A DNA stretch of 64,000 nt. Origin: Syngnathus acus (lineage: Eukaryota; Chordata; Actinopteri; Syngnathiformes; Syngnathidae). Made by a program: the position numbers and the translations under genes. This document shows, in pieces, positions 1-18,970 of the stretch. Each line of letters starts with the position of its first letter. Position 1 is the stretch's first letter. The notes beneath the pieces are model-generated. The model had not been told where the DNA came from and ran no database searches. It saw only the letters and a program-made list of their open reading frames with translations. Where the stretch lies: the NCBI RefSeq assembly GCF_901709675.1, contig NC_051091.1, forward strand, positions 865,967-929,966, given 5' to 3'.

Positions 1-105
1 GCTGATGAAGTCATTTTCGTTATCGCTGAACTCACGGAGCACATCGAGCAGCCCGCGAGCCACGATCTGCCTAAAAAGCAGCAACAGGACGGTCGGGTTA
101 ATTTG

Positions 106-141
<36 letters not shown>

Positions 142-3100
142 CCGACAGACAAGCTGCGAGTGAGTGAGTGAGTGAGTGAGTGAGTGAGTGAGTGAGTGAG
201 TGAGTGAGTGAGTGAGCGAGCTCAGGCAGTGTTAAACGCTGTCAGGCACATTGCGGGAACACACACACATTGCGCAATCAAATAGCCAAGCATTGAAAAG
301 CTGGTTTGCAACAACTAAAAGTTGATGCTTGGAACAAAAGAGGATTGTTTGGGTGGGCTTTGCGTTTTCTAACCTGCACGATATGAAAGCGTAAGTAAGA
401 ACTGGTGGCCATTGTTGCATCAGTCAACAATTTCCACCCAGAACAAACCTACTAGCGTATTACATTTAGAGACTGCTTATTGTGTGGACCGTGTACAGGT
501 ATGTGATGAGCACTCACCCAAGAATGCCGACATTCACAAGCGGCGGGCGGGCGCAGCAGCGCACACTTGGACGCCATGTCAATTTGGAGTTACAAAACGA
601 GGCAACGTTAACTTAGCAGCGATTCATTCGTGAGCCAAATGATATTTATTTGGAAGCCAAATGTGCCGTCAAAAAATGTAAAAAAAATCGGATCTCTTTT
701 GACAGCGAAGAGTGAGCTGACAAGTTGACGTGAACTTTTGATGATATTTCCTGCCAGATGCGGCACCACTTTGCAATCAGCACACTGACGCCATTTCCTG
801 CGCCTAACCGAGTCAAAACTCAGCACAGAGAGGCAGGGCACCAGATCACAGCTTAAAGTTAAACTGAGACGCAATGAGATCATGACAATGTTGGATTGCG
901 GGATGAGCTGATGCTAATGTTTGGTTTTTTTTCTCTCCTCCAAACTCTTACCTGTTAAAGACATTTTCACTGAAGGCGTACTTTTCTAGCCTTCCAAGTG
1001 GCGTCAAGTTGTCCTGGCCCGCGTCGAGGAAAGCCGTGATCCGGATGCTATCGCACTCTGAACCGTAGTCATCAAATCCAACTGCAAGATCAACATGAAG
1101 CGTTGCTTTAGCACCAGAGATCAAGCACCAGTCCAGTACAGTTCACAATCCAACCGGATTTCATTCAAGTTCGGAGAGGTGCTTGCTATAAACGTTTGAA
1201 AATGCTGAAACGGTTCACTACTACTGTAAGAATTGGGCAATACAATCACGAGAATATAGTCAAAATGGTACGATATTGAAGAGGCTATAATTGTGATTTT
1301 ACATTCTCATAAGAAAGAGCAGCAGGGCCACTTGAAAAGAATCAATTAAAAACTTTGAAGAACTTGAGAATTGTGAGAGTGAAATTAAAATATTGAAATA
1401 ATACAACTGAAATATTGAAGAAATCAGACTAAAAATCATCAAAATACTATGAAAACAGTCGTCGTTTGTCATCTTCTGAGAACAGAATTAATAATTGATT
1501 GCAACACATTTTCCTGTGAAAAAGCTACTCTGCTCTTGTAATATTATAACTTTTCTTTTTCTTATGTACTCACAATCGTCGAGATCGTCATGGCCATCTT
1601 CGAAGTATAAAGATAGACCTGCAAAGAGAAAACGTGAAGAAAATCACTCGATGCACCTTCCGCATCACACAAAAAAAAGCGACTCGATCACATTAACAAC
1701 ATGGGAACAAAGTGGCCCTCAGTGAGAGAAGGTGACTCAGCCTGCAAGAGCATCACTTTGTGAATGCAAATGACATGGTCAGGGTACCGGCACGTAAACA
1801 ATCTCTCACGCAAATGGCATTTGCCAAAAGTCAGAAAGCTAAGTGGAAGGCCTCGGAATTGTTCAGACAGCGTTTATTTGAAATCAGGCACCGTGGGTGG
1901 ACTGGCAAGAGAAGGACGCGTCAACATGACACCACGGATGCCTGACCTCCCTCCAGTCGACAAGCACATCCCCAAACTCAGAAAGAAGGTGTTGGCAGCA
2001 GGGTTAGGGGGAAAAGAAAATGTGATCATGTAGTCCAGCAGCAGCTATCTTAATTTAAATAGCATTTCCATCCTGAATATGTTGATGTTACCGCAGCAGA
2101 AGTCTTACCATAACATGAGCGTATGATGTAAATGACTAGGAATGTCACACCCCTCGATGGCCTCTAATTCTGCCTAATTAAGCGGTTTAAAATAACACCG
2201 TCAGACGGTCTCATGTGATCATGACACATGGCAGCGAAGCCTGGTGAAATATTAATTTGTTGTGCAAGCGATCACTTGCATCCCCGCAATGAAATAGCAA
2301 TGTTTAAATGAGCTTTAGAAAGATGAGATTCAATTAATTATATTGGTGAGGTTCAAATAGAATGACAGAATTAATTGTTCAAACCGCGCATCATGTTACA
2401 GTTGCCTAAACGAGTCAGCAGTACATTTAACAGAATCACTATTGAAGAGCAGTTTGTATTTGTCCCATATTTAAGCGCAGTCTTGCCATATTGGAGTGGC
2501 TTAGGCGAACAACAATATTGAGTCTACATTTTAGGATTCAATCTGCCTCATTTGACAATAATTTAGGTGTACCACGTCATTGTTTTATAATGACAACAAG
2601 TTTTTTTCCCCAGAGACAACAAGTCGATAGATTGCTGGAGCTTATCTTTTTCCACACCGGTGAGGGGAAATTAGTTTGCTACAGCAGCAATACTCACACA
2701 AATACACATGTGAATAATATCTAAACAAATACAGATTTAAGGTGGATTTATAATAAATGTATGTCATCTAAAAAAGAAAAAGTAGATTTATTGTGGGCTT
2801 TGACACTGATGGAAAAAGCAGAAAGTGTCAAGCAACGTTTTAATGCCCGTGTTTACAGTTGGTCATCGCAGGGAATGTGCTCGCTTGGAAGAGGAAAACA
2901 ACTCCGACAAGATTAAACATTTAAACGCGGGCTTTCCTACGTTAGGGGGGGTTTCTTCATCAATCCCACGGAGAATAAACATAAACGGAAAAAACAAACA
3001 TTCGCCTTGGTTTTGGACACATTTTTGCAGATTTAATCATTTTATGGCTGCAAATGACTTTAGCATTCAGGCTAACGTTAGCAAAGTCGACACGCTAGCG

Positions 3101-3433
3101 TCTGCTATGGCAACAAATTGGTGAAAAATGCAACATAGACACACGAAACTATTAGTCACTCTTGTTTTACTGTGATATCCGGGTGTATAAATTAGTTGTA
3201 GTAATGAACGCCTCCATAAAGTGAGAGATTTCGACATCCCCGGTTAGCTTTTGTTAGCCGACTGGCTAGTATTGTTGCTAAGTTTGCTAACACTATTCGG
3301 TCCAGCGATTACGCTCCTCCGAGAAGCCCACCGTAAGCAAGCAGAATTTGGCCATTTGTAGTCACCAAATTGTAGCGTTAAAAAGCAAGAAGACACAAAA
3401 CATCAAGTTACACAGTGGTCCATTACCTGCCAT
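1..3433 (-). CDS. ppp4r1l: PPP4R1-like regulatory subunit of protein phosphatase 4, 5' end only
   Basis: Four coding exons are visible on the minus strand: 3427-3433 (ATG plus four bases), 1574-1618, 952-1081 and 70 to beyond position 1. All have GT-AG borders and compatible phases. The joined frame begins MAGLSLYFEDGHDDLDD and continues through TPLGRLEKYAFSENVFNRQI to VARGLLDVLREF. This aligns by eye with the N-terminus of PPP4R1, which has an acidic start, then LTPLGRLDKYAASENIFNRQ and VARSLLDTLRE, the beginning of its HEAT-repeat region. PPP4R1 is a scaffold that binds the PP4 catalytic subunit. The choice of PPP4R1L over PPP4R1 rests on position: it sits head to head with RAB22A, as PPP4R1L does in human. 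The human copy is regarded as a pseudogene. Here the visible part is open, but the rest lies outside the window. Confidence 0.85.
77..951. repeat. PPP4R1L intron with two tetranucleotide arrays
   Basis: This is intron sequence between the third and fourth coding exons. It starts with a run of CCTG units at about 103-142, followed by a run of GAGT units at about 160-216. The rest is AT-rich, and I see no coding signal in it. Confidence 0.7.
1619..3426 (-). other. First intron of PPP4R1L
   Basis: A 1.8 kb AT-rich intron separates the 7-base first coding segment from the second coding exon. Only short, unconvincing ORFs occur. I see no RNA gene or mobile element. Confidence 0.6.
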
Positions 3434-3994
3434 GTTGCGTATCGGCTCGGCTCTGCGGGCTGCCGTCCCGTGTGCTGTGGGCTGTCACCAGGCGCTCAGC
3501 TGTCACTCCAAAAAAAGAGAAAAGAAATAAAAAAAATAAAAAAGCGAAACCACTTCCTGAATCTACTTCCTGTGGCCGATCGATGTTGGTCGTTTGAACA
3601 TCGATTTTGATCATCAGCTTGCGAGCAAAGTCGACATTACTCGGGGTCGAACCGGGGGGCTTTTGTGATAGTGAGGAGGGAGGATGTCGTAGAGAAGGGA
3701 AAAAAAACAAAACCATATAGCAGGGGGAGTCACGTGACCCCTCGCCGTACTTCCAAGATGGAGACCAAAGTGCAATGGGCGACTGTCGCTACTTAGCCTG
3801 CCTGCTTTTCACAATCATTATTATTAGGACCTTTAAGTAACACTGATTTACGTCTTCATTTGATATCCCACTCTTCCGATGAAATGAAGAGGAGTCGTCT
3901 TTGAAAGATATTCCCGAGAAGTTCGCTAAAGGAGAAGTGAGGTGAAAACAAAAGTGCCAATGAAGATCAAGTTGATGTAAAACAGAAAGCAGCC
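3434..3994. promoter_or_regulatory. Shared head-to-head promoter region of PPP4R1L and RAB22A
   Basis: Start codons on opposite strands are only about 560 bp apart, so the two genes must share one upstream region. It contains a GC-richer part around 3440-3490, and a CACGTGAC motif (E-box/USF-like) at about 3731. I see no TATA box placed convincingly for either gene. Transcription start sites cannot be set from sequence alone. Confidence 0.6.
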
Positions 3995-4558
3995 ATGTCG
4001 TTAAGAGAGTTAAAAGTTTGTCTTCTTGGGGTAAGTTGGCAGCTATGAATCAAACCTCCTCTATTTCCATATGTTGTACACATTTCATCATTAAATGGCC
4101 TTCATCGGGTTATGCAATCAATTGCGATCGAAATGGAGTTGTCTATTATGCTTATTGTAGATATTTTAAGGTTACAAGAGTCGCACAGCACAGGAGATAC
4201 CATGAACGAATCGTCCAAGTGTAGATCACCTTAACAGCATCCGGTTGCATTTTCTACAGTAGAGATGCCAGAACTCCTGTACAGGTACAGTCAAGTATTA
4301 AGTGGGGATAAAAAATAAAATAAAAAAAAGAGTGAATACAGAAATACTCAAGCAGGGGTAAACAAACAAACTCAGAAGACGCAGGACAGAACCACACTTT
4401 TGCAGAGAGAAGGTCACCAACTACTTTATTAGTGTGGTGATGGATTTTATTGATGGTAGAAAATAAGAAGCGGGAATATTGTCTACGTCATGACATTGTC
4501 ACTGCTTTCCTGTGTTGATATTCCAAATCATTACAATGCATACAGAAGTAATCGTCTT

Positions 4559-4651
<93 letters not shown>

Positions 4652-5054
4652 GTTATTCCAAATGTTTTAAAAACCGGAATGTGGACCTTAATGCGAATAT
4701 TGACGGCATATAAACATTGTCATGAATTAAATACAAATTGCACAGGTACATAATCCCAATCGAATACAAAGTGAGACAGTCAAGTCTGACTGGAATGCCT
4801 CCTCAAACGAATACTATGTCTTTTACTGCATCGTCAAAAGCGGGTAATGGAAGTGCTTTGCTCAAATGAATGTGCATTCCACAATTTGGGAGCAACGCTC
4901 TATCACCGTTCTTTTAATCTTGTGCAAGGACACAAAAGAGGTCAACAGACCGCAGTGACCTAACACGACAAAATGTTTTCAAATGCTTCAGACAAGTAAG
5001 GCCATAGGTATAGAATAAAACAGCCAAGTGCACGCTGTGTGTGTGTATAGATAA

Positions 5055-5085
<31 letters not shown>

Positions 5086-8048
5086 TATTGGCGCACATTT
5101 GACTTTTTGTGCATGGTTACTCTGCAGGATACCGGTGTTGGCAAGTCAAGTATCGTGTGGAGATTTGTGGAGGACAGCTTTGATCCAAACATCAACCCAA
5201 CTATTGGGTAAGTTGTACATTACAAGATCGATGCCACCTTGTCGTGATTTGCCTTAGCAAAAGAAAGTTTATTTCCACTGCAATGATAATTGAAAAGCTA
5301 TATAATGCTGTATGTGTCTCGTCATGTATCACCAGGGCATCTTTTATGACCAAGACGGTACAACACCAAAACGAGCTACACAAGTTCCTCATTTGGGACA
5401 CGGCGGGACAGGAGCGGGTTAGTAGGCCCTAGATTGCTTCTTCTTTTTAATAATCCAGTGGACATTTCAGGGGGTGAATGAATGAATCAATGAGATCAGT
5501 AAGCACACAAGTAAGTGTATGTGTGCCTTCTCCTCAGTTGCGGTGTTTGAAATTGACATGTGCTTTAGTATTTCGTGTGTTTGCTTTGAAGGGCCGTGGC
5601 TTGCAAAAGTGCACCTCTGCATTATTACTAGCAGGGGGCAACATTTCCTTGTCTGTAAGTCAAACATTCCATTTGGAATGCCTTCACCAGAAAGATGTGA
5701 CAAATGCCATTAGATTTGCAATCTTCACAACATGCATATGGAAAAAATATCATTTTGCCGCTGAGGACCAAGAAGTAAGGTAAGAAAGAAGCTTTTGAAT
5801 ACGTTCTATTTCTGCAAGTGCCCTTGTCTTTCTTGTCCTGCTTGGGAGCCACCGTTGTCCTCTCCTGAGAGGTGAGATAAGAGACAGCTCGTCTTTTATC
5901 CTTCTCTTTCTCCACCTCCTCCTTTGTGGTCTTCAGGGGACAGAAAGAAGATAAGAGGAGAGCATGAAACCTGAGCTGTCACGTTTGTCGTCAAAGTGGC
6001 AGTGCCACTGACTTGTCCGTCGTCTCTTTGATTAATGCTCAGTTGATCGTGCAATGCATGTGTAGGTTTTCTCGTTTCCCAAAGTTAGTTGGCGTTCCCT
6101 GTCTGTGTTCATCCCCGTGTGGTCTCTGACACGTTCCCAAATGGCTCTCCAGACTTTTCTGGATCAGCTGCTTTGGCGCGCATGCTTGTCAAATACATAT
6201 ATATTATTCTCAGTTTACAATGAAACGTTTCATAACTGGATTGTTACGCTGCCAAATGTTTCCATTCCCTTTCTGAAATGAATCAACTTAATGCTCTTCA
6301 GCCCGTATTCAAATTGATTTGCAAGCGCCTGAATATATATTTGATTTGGTTCCAATTTGAAGAAATGCAAGCGACTCCATTGAAATCATTGACTCTCTCC
6401 AGAGAATTTGCTTTCAGTTGTGATGAATTAGGGATCAAATGTACGCTCTGTTCCATTGAAGTCACATTTGTGGCAGCTCTCCTGACATTCTGCTCATCTT
6501 TCTCCTGATAACTTCCACATGTTTGAGGTTCTTTTGAATTAAAACGGCTCCCTTGTATGATGTGTGCTTTTAGAAAAGGCCTGTTGTGGCATTTCTGTCT
6601 CAATTGTTTTTCTTTGTTTCAACGTGTTTATTGAGTACAATAAAACCACACTGTAATGTTGAGTCCATAAGGGATGAGCGAGAACCCATAAAAGTAGTAG
6701 TATGAGAACAATAAATGGCAGTACAGATAAATACGAGTGATTTTCGCCAAACATTGCATATTGATATTGTTGTCCTCCCTCCCTCCCATAGTTCCGGGCT
6801 CTGGCACCAATGTACTACAGAGGCTCTGCAGCCGCCATCATTGTTTATGACATCACAAAAGAGGTATTGTTTGGATTCTGTGCACAATTAGTCTGTGAAT
6901 AACACCTGGATTTATAGACCCGGTTCTATGCTACTCTTTGTTCTGATCCATTTTGAGATCACCTTGGCTCAGGTCAGCCACTGAGTGCCACAATCTTTCC
7001 GCAGCTTTAGTTCCTATTTCTGTCCAACACTTTTGGAACGTGAATCCTAATGCCTCTCATTTGGTGTGTCTGTTCAACTCTAATGTTTCAGCCAGCAGGT
7101 AATGATCATCGTTTTAGTCTGCAAACTGGAGGCAAACTGCTGGCTTAGCTTTCTCCAACAAACTGTCTTTTTTCAACAAACCGTGACATTAGGTTGCGTG
7201 TAAAATTGGGATATACAGACAATTCATTCATACAATTGATGAAACAATTCCATCCATCAGGAGTCCTTCCAAACGTTGAAGAACTGGGTGAAGGAGCTCC
7301 GTCAGCACGGCCCTCCCAATATCGTGGTGGCCGTTGCCGGAAACAAATGCGATCTGTCGGACGCCAGGTGAGCCTCTGAGAAATCCAGATTCCGGTCGGT
7401 AGTCCAACGCAATTTGTTACGTGATGCTTGTCTGCTTCCAGTTGGTTTGAATTTGAACCCCAAAGAAAGTTCCTTTTGCTCTTGCTACGCAATTCATTTG
7501 CTGATCTTTATTCATATTATTGTAGCCCTTGAACAACTGAATCCTTCTTGATCATGGAGTTGAACAAACCCGAATGTGTTGAAACAAAACCATTTGTGCA
7601 TGCTCTGGTTGCAGGGAAGTCTTAGAAAAGGACGCCAAGGACTACGCCGAATCCATCCATGCCATATTTGTCGAAACCAGTGCCAAAAACGCCATCAACA
7701 TCAATGAAGTTTTTATAGAGATAAGTGAGTGTTCCGACTTCCGGAGAACAAAAAGATTCAGGTTCATGAATTGGGTTACACCGGTACCGATGATCCAATA
7801 ATATCAAGTGGGAGCGATTTTAGGGCAGTTATTATGATGTTGGTTGTTAGTTGAGACAACCAATCATTAGCGTATTTTCCGCACTTGGCCATGTCTTAAA
7901 TCAATCTTCAATGATGGACTGCTGTCCACGTTTGTGGTTTCTCCCCACAGGTAGGCGCATCCCAGTCGTAGATGCGTCCGGGGGAACGTCGGCAAAAGGT
8001 TTCAAACTGGGGCGGCAAGAGTCAGAGTCTCGCAGGACGTGCTGCTGA
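3995..8048 (+). CDS. rab22a: Rab GTPase RAB22A
   Basis: There are seven coding exons: 3995-4030, 5128-5207, 5336-5417, 6792-6863, 7261-7367, 7615-7724 and 7951-8048. They total 585 nt, encoding 194 residues, the usual RAB22A length. The protein starts [12 protein letters not shown]. It has the P-loop GDTGVGKSS, switch I ending in TIGASF, the switch II motif [13 protein letters not shown] and ETSAK for guanine binding, and a C-terminal Cys-Cys for double geranylgeranylation. Residues such as [15 protein letters not shown] and [18 protein letters not shown] separate it from its close relative RAB31. RAB22A is an early-endosome GTPase of the Rab5 group that controls recycling and EEA1-dependent trafficking. 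No break or missing catalytic residue is seen. Confidence 0.96.
4561..4649. repeat. (CA)n microsatellite in RAB22A intron 1
   Basis: About 44 uninterrupted CA dinucleotides are present. The remainder of the intron (4031-5127) also holds a short GATA run at about 5054-5084, and nothing else I can identify. Confidence 0.95.
5418..6791 (+). other. RAB22A intron 3, no further feature seen
   Basis: This 1.4 kb intron shows ordinary unique-looking sequence. Several short ORFs cross it on both strands, but none resembles a known protein or has supporting splice structure. Confidence 0.6.
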
Positions 8049-8452
8049 TGACGACGACGACCACGACCACGCTTGGCTGGTGACTATTTGCTCATTCTTC
8101 TATTGTACCGCGTGCGACCAACGCAAGCAAGCAAAAAAAAAAAAAAAAAAACATTGCTCACAATATGGATTTTGGAAGTGACAGACAAGTAAGCTACAAA
8201 TAATCGGACTAGTGTCGAAGGTCTGTCATCTCCGTATGAGTGTGATTATTTTTGATTGTGTTTAAATGATTGTTTTTAATAATGATTTCTCTCCATCATG
8301 AAAATGACATTTCTTTGCAATCCGTCATTTTGATGATTGATGCCCCATGTTGAAAAAGGCACATGTCAGCTGCAAAAGTAGAAACTGATTCAATTGTGAG
8401 GCAGACAGACAATGGCCCTTTTACATGACTTCTTTTTTCACTACTCAAAACA

Positions 8453-8514
<62 letters not shown>

Positions 8515-9059
8515 GGATGTTGGCCTTTGGGATGACATTTCAAGATGAGCCTAAAAATGCACAATTGCCTTGACATGTCAACTCAATGTGACCTCAATCA
8601 ATTTGTTGAATGTTTCAGTACTTTTTGCACACCTTGCTGTTCCCCAATAAGGTTTTGTTAGAATTTGTATTGAAAGAGTCCTCATGATGCTGTTGACATT
8701 TTGACATCACAAGATCAAGATGACAGCGTTCATTCCAGTGTCCTTTATTTGCGTACATGAAAACTCTCTTGTAATTGACCTACATTTAAAAACAAAACAA
8801 ATATTGAGCTCAAGACGCTAACGTGGCACTACATAAAAACACATTTTGAACCCTGGATGAACCTCTGCCTCTGATCTACTTTCACTTACTGCATTTGTTC
8901 ATCTTCACTGGCCGTTTTTTTAGGCTCCAGCTCATCCACAATACAAATGAGGACAAGTGTTAGAATATACAAATGAAGGGACGTAAGTGGTTTTCTTTTA
9001 ACTGCTTGCTGGCTGCATCGAGACAGTGTTTCCCATATTTGAACTCTATTCCAGAATGT
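8049..9059 (+). other. RAB22A 3' UTR and downstream sequence with a TTAG array
   Basis: The sequence after the stop codon contains an A-run at 8132-8150 and a tetranucleotide array (TTAG/AGTT) at about 8452-8514. An AATAAG hexamer at about 8647, followed by GT-rich sequence, is a possible variant poly(A) signal. The true 3' end is not certain. Confidence 0.5.
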
Positions 9060-9067
9060 ACATAGAC

Positions 9068-9345
9068 CAGTGGTTCTTAACCTTTTTCCTTGTTCGCACC
9101 CCATTCAATTCACCAACCGGTTCTCGCACCCCTAACCCTAAATGATTATCATCATAATAATTGGTTTACTTTACAGCTATAAGGCTTAATTAGCATTATC
9201 CCTAATGCCAATTAACACAATGACTTCGTGATTTCCAGAATTTTTCACTTTTTTCGGTTACCTGACCATTATCCCGGAAAAATTGTCAATTTCCCCCAGG
9301 GTATCCTCGCACCCCCTAGGAAGCACCCCTGGTTAAGAACCACTG
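9068..9345. mobile_element. hAT-type non-autonomous element (MITE)
   Basis: The element starts CAGTGGTTCTTAACC and ends with the exact inverted complement GGTTAAGAACCACTG. It is flanked on both sides by an identical 8-bp duplication, ACATAGAC (9060-9067 and 9346-9353). An 8-bp target duplication and CAGTGG-type ends are typical of hAT transposons. At 278 bp it has no coding capacity and would need a transposase from elsewhere. The perfect duplication suggests a fairly recent insertion. Confidence 0.93.
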
Positions 9346-9353
9346 ACATAGAC

Positions 9354-10729
9354 TGTAAGTTTTTTTTTTTGGAGAAAGTAAAGCCTTCTGATGCGCTTTA
9401 TTTGAATGGTTTAACGTCAAAATAGCATATCTGCGCTCAATTGTGGGCAGTTTGATTGTGAAATTGCGATTGCGACAGCTAATTAATTCCACTGTTGCCG
9501 TAAAATAGTCTTGGGCTGGCCCTGGGAACACGAATGGCCAGTGTTATGTATAGTTTACATCATATGACTTTGCATTGCACAAAATCCAACGACTGTTCTG
9601 TATTCAAACAGTTTAGTGACAATGCATTTTAAATTATATCGGCACTTTGGTAACAATATTCAACTTTGGATTGTTTCATATTGTCTAAATGGTTGTTAAA
9701 AAATGTTAGCAGTGTATTTCCAAGTGTGTACTAAGGGAATTGTCAAATTCTTTATAATTAAAAGACTGAAAAAATGTGCATCCTCTTTTAACACACTTTT
9801 ATTGTACTCATCGTTTTGTTTTAATGGCAGACATAAAACTGGAGGACACAGTGCACCCTTATCAACTTGGTAATGTATTTAGTTCGAAGCAAGACCAATA
9901 TTTAACATGGTAAAAACGTTTTCAGTAGGAAAATGCCAGACAGGTAAGTGGAAAGCCAAGTTGATAGGTGATTCTATTTGATAACACTTATAGAAACCTA
10001 CATAGTGTGTTTTTCTTCCTCTATTGTCTTCATCTGGACTGTGTCCATACTTGTTCTGTTCTACTTTCCAACAAGTATCCATCTCAATACAAACTATATC
10101 AGGAGTATGATGTAAACATCCACCATACTAATTGACTCCAGCTGACTTGCAACCCTGATGAGGATATGTAATATTAGAAAATGGACGCATACTACTGTGT
10201 AATGAAATTATAATGAAGTTGAACTACTCTCCCTTTCAAGATGTCTGGTAACAATTTGCAGTCAGTCTTTCGTGAACCTGCATGATGGATGTTTGTGGAA
10301 CAGGAAACTATAGTATCTGAGAAAACCCTAGCAAGCATCTGGAAAATGTGCAAACATCACACGGGATGGCTGGAGCCAAGATTCCAACATAGAATATCTC
10401 CACTGTGAGTCAGGCTGACAGCATTAACAAGTATTGAGAAAAGTATCATTTTCAGATGTCAGAATTGGGCCAATGATTTAGGCAATAGACTTTGGGCTCC
10501 AAAATAAAGGAGATTGTTCATTTTGGCCAAGATCAATGTCAAAATAATAGCACACAGATCTGGACAAATTCAGCCTGGAAGCCACATGCAACTCACCCGC
10601 AACATTTATTTGAGGGGGCCAGGCCGCCTCTTGGCCATGCCTAGACCCGGCTCTGGTAAAACATCTGATGTGGATGGACCTATACATTTTTTATACCAAA
10701 TTTTGCACATTCTTATCATGTAGCACCCC
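9354..10729. other. Intergenic sequence between RAB22A and VAPB
   Basis: This is mostly AT-rich, with no gene, RNA or clear mobile element visible to me. Confidence 0.55.
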
Positions 10730-10993
10730 CCCGCAGAGCTTCACCCAACAGCACCCAGTCCGTCACCCTGTCACCCTCCCCGCTGGGTGGCAATGCAGAG
10801 GCAGTGACGTCACCGGCGGCCTGCCTCTCACTCCCTTCCTGCCGCCGCCGCCGCTGCCGCATCACTACAGCCGTCGCTAGCTCGAGGTGACGGCGGGGGG
10901 GCCGCCTAGTGTTGTCGCCGAGTCCGTGACATACAAGATCCTTCCACAAGTGGGTCTCCCGCCCCGATCGCCCCCGCTGCAGCTCGTTGGGTC
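10730..10993 (+). promoter_or_regulatory. VAPB promoter and 5' UTR, GC-rich
   Basis: The 260 bp before the VAPB start codon change abruptly to GC- and CpG-rich sequence. It includes a TGACGTCA palindrome (consensus CRE) at about 10805, CCGCCGCCGCCGCTGCCGC at about 10841 and further CG-rich runs. This continues into the first exon, as expected of a CpG-island promoter of a housekeeping gene. Confidence 0.6.
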
Positions 10994-17706
<6,713 letters not shown>

Positions 17707-18970
17707 AGCGCTGCCGTACACGGGTTTGGACCGGCCGAAAGTTTCCGCAGCATGCTTTTTTTTTTTTTCCTTTCTTTTTTCTCTCGGGGGATGAAATCAA
17801 ACGCGGGGCATTTAGGATCAGAGATGCCATATCTGCTGGGAAGTGGGGTCCTCGTTGAGAGCGGGGCGTTTGGCTTAAGCCTCATTTATAGGAAAATAAA
17901 TAAATAAAAGGTCATGTATGGGTCACAAAAACAATATATAGATAAACGATTCACCGTCTTCTGAACAAGCTTCTGCAGATCTTGCCTGATCCCTGCGTTC
18001 AAGTCATACTTTTTTGTGAGGGGCGTAGAGAGAGAGAAAAAAAAAAAAGGCTTTTTTTTCCCCCCCCGTCAATGACTAGAATAAGCTCCCCAGCACACCA
18101 CTGCAATTGGGAGGACAGATTTAGCAGATATTCACCCAGACAGGACAGACTCACAAAAAAGAACAACTTGATGTGCAAGAAAGTGTATCCCTTTTAGTTA
18201 CCACTGCGGATCCTTCATTGCATGTGTTCACAGCTGAATGTTGCATCTGGACATTTTGGAATCTAATTTAATTTTTCTTAATTGTGTCATTATTTGGCTG
18301 TAGGTTTGCACAGTTCTGATCTTTTTATTTCCTTTCATTTGTGTTTCATTATTATGTTTTTTTTTGGGGGGGGGGGAGGGGTATTGTTCTAAGAGCGCAT
18401 TTAGTATTTAATGGCACAGCTTCAGATTTGGTGATGTTTTTGAGGGCGTCTGCTGATATTCACCAGGCCAAGGCTTTGCCCTGTGATCGGTTGGCGCTTT
18501 TTGTTTTTCCTCAGGCCAATACTACAGTACACATACTACATGTATGCACATAACCCACGCCTGGAAATATACACACAAGTGCATGCAGAAATGATGGGCA
18601 AAATTTTCCTCATCTTTTCCTACTAAGCCATACATTTGTTAAGTGTCCGGGCAAATGTATGTTAGCAAACGGTGTCATGTTATCAGACGCTTTCACTTGA
18701 TTTGTTTTTTTTCTTTTCTTTTTTCCTTTCCCGTATTGTCACTGTATCAGTTCCATCGTGGTTGTTTGTTCACACGTTTGTCACTTTTGAAGTTGTGTTT
18801 AATGCACTAAGGTGAAGATTGTGATCTTTCTGTATTGCTAAATATTTGTACATCTATATCTACATAGAGAAAGAGCCAAGGCCTTGAGGGACCACATAAT
18901 GACAACGTACTGTTCTGGAGCCAGTGGTTATTTTCTGACTTACGAATAAAATGGATGAATTACATTCAAA
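17707..18970 (+). other. VAPB 3' UTR with poly(A) signal at 18945
   Basis: The sequence after the VAPB stop is T-rich and has a canonical AATAAA at 18945-18950. That would give a 3' UTR of about 1.25 kb. An earlier AAATAAATAAATAAAAG at about 17894 could serve as a proximal signal. Confidence 0.5.

Noticed and set aside
4914-5195. Minus-strand ORF overlapping RAB22A exon 2
   Set aside because: It includes the GATA microsatellite and the antisense of a confirmed exon.
8452-8514. Telomere-like TTAG array
   Set aside because: Tetranucleotide TTAG is not the vertebrate TTAGGG repeat, and it lies between genes within a normal chromosome arm.
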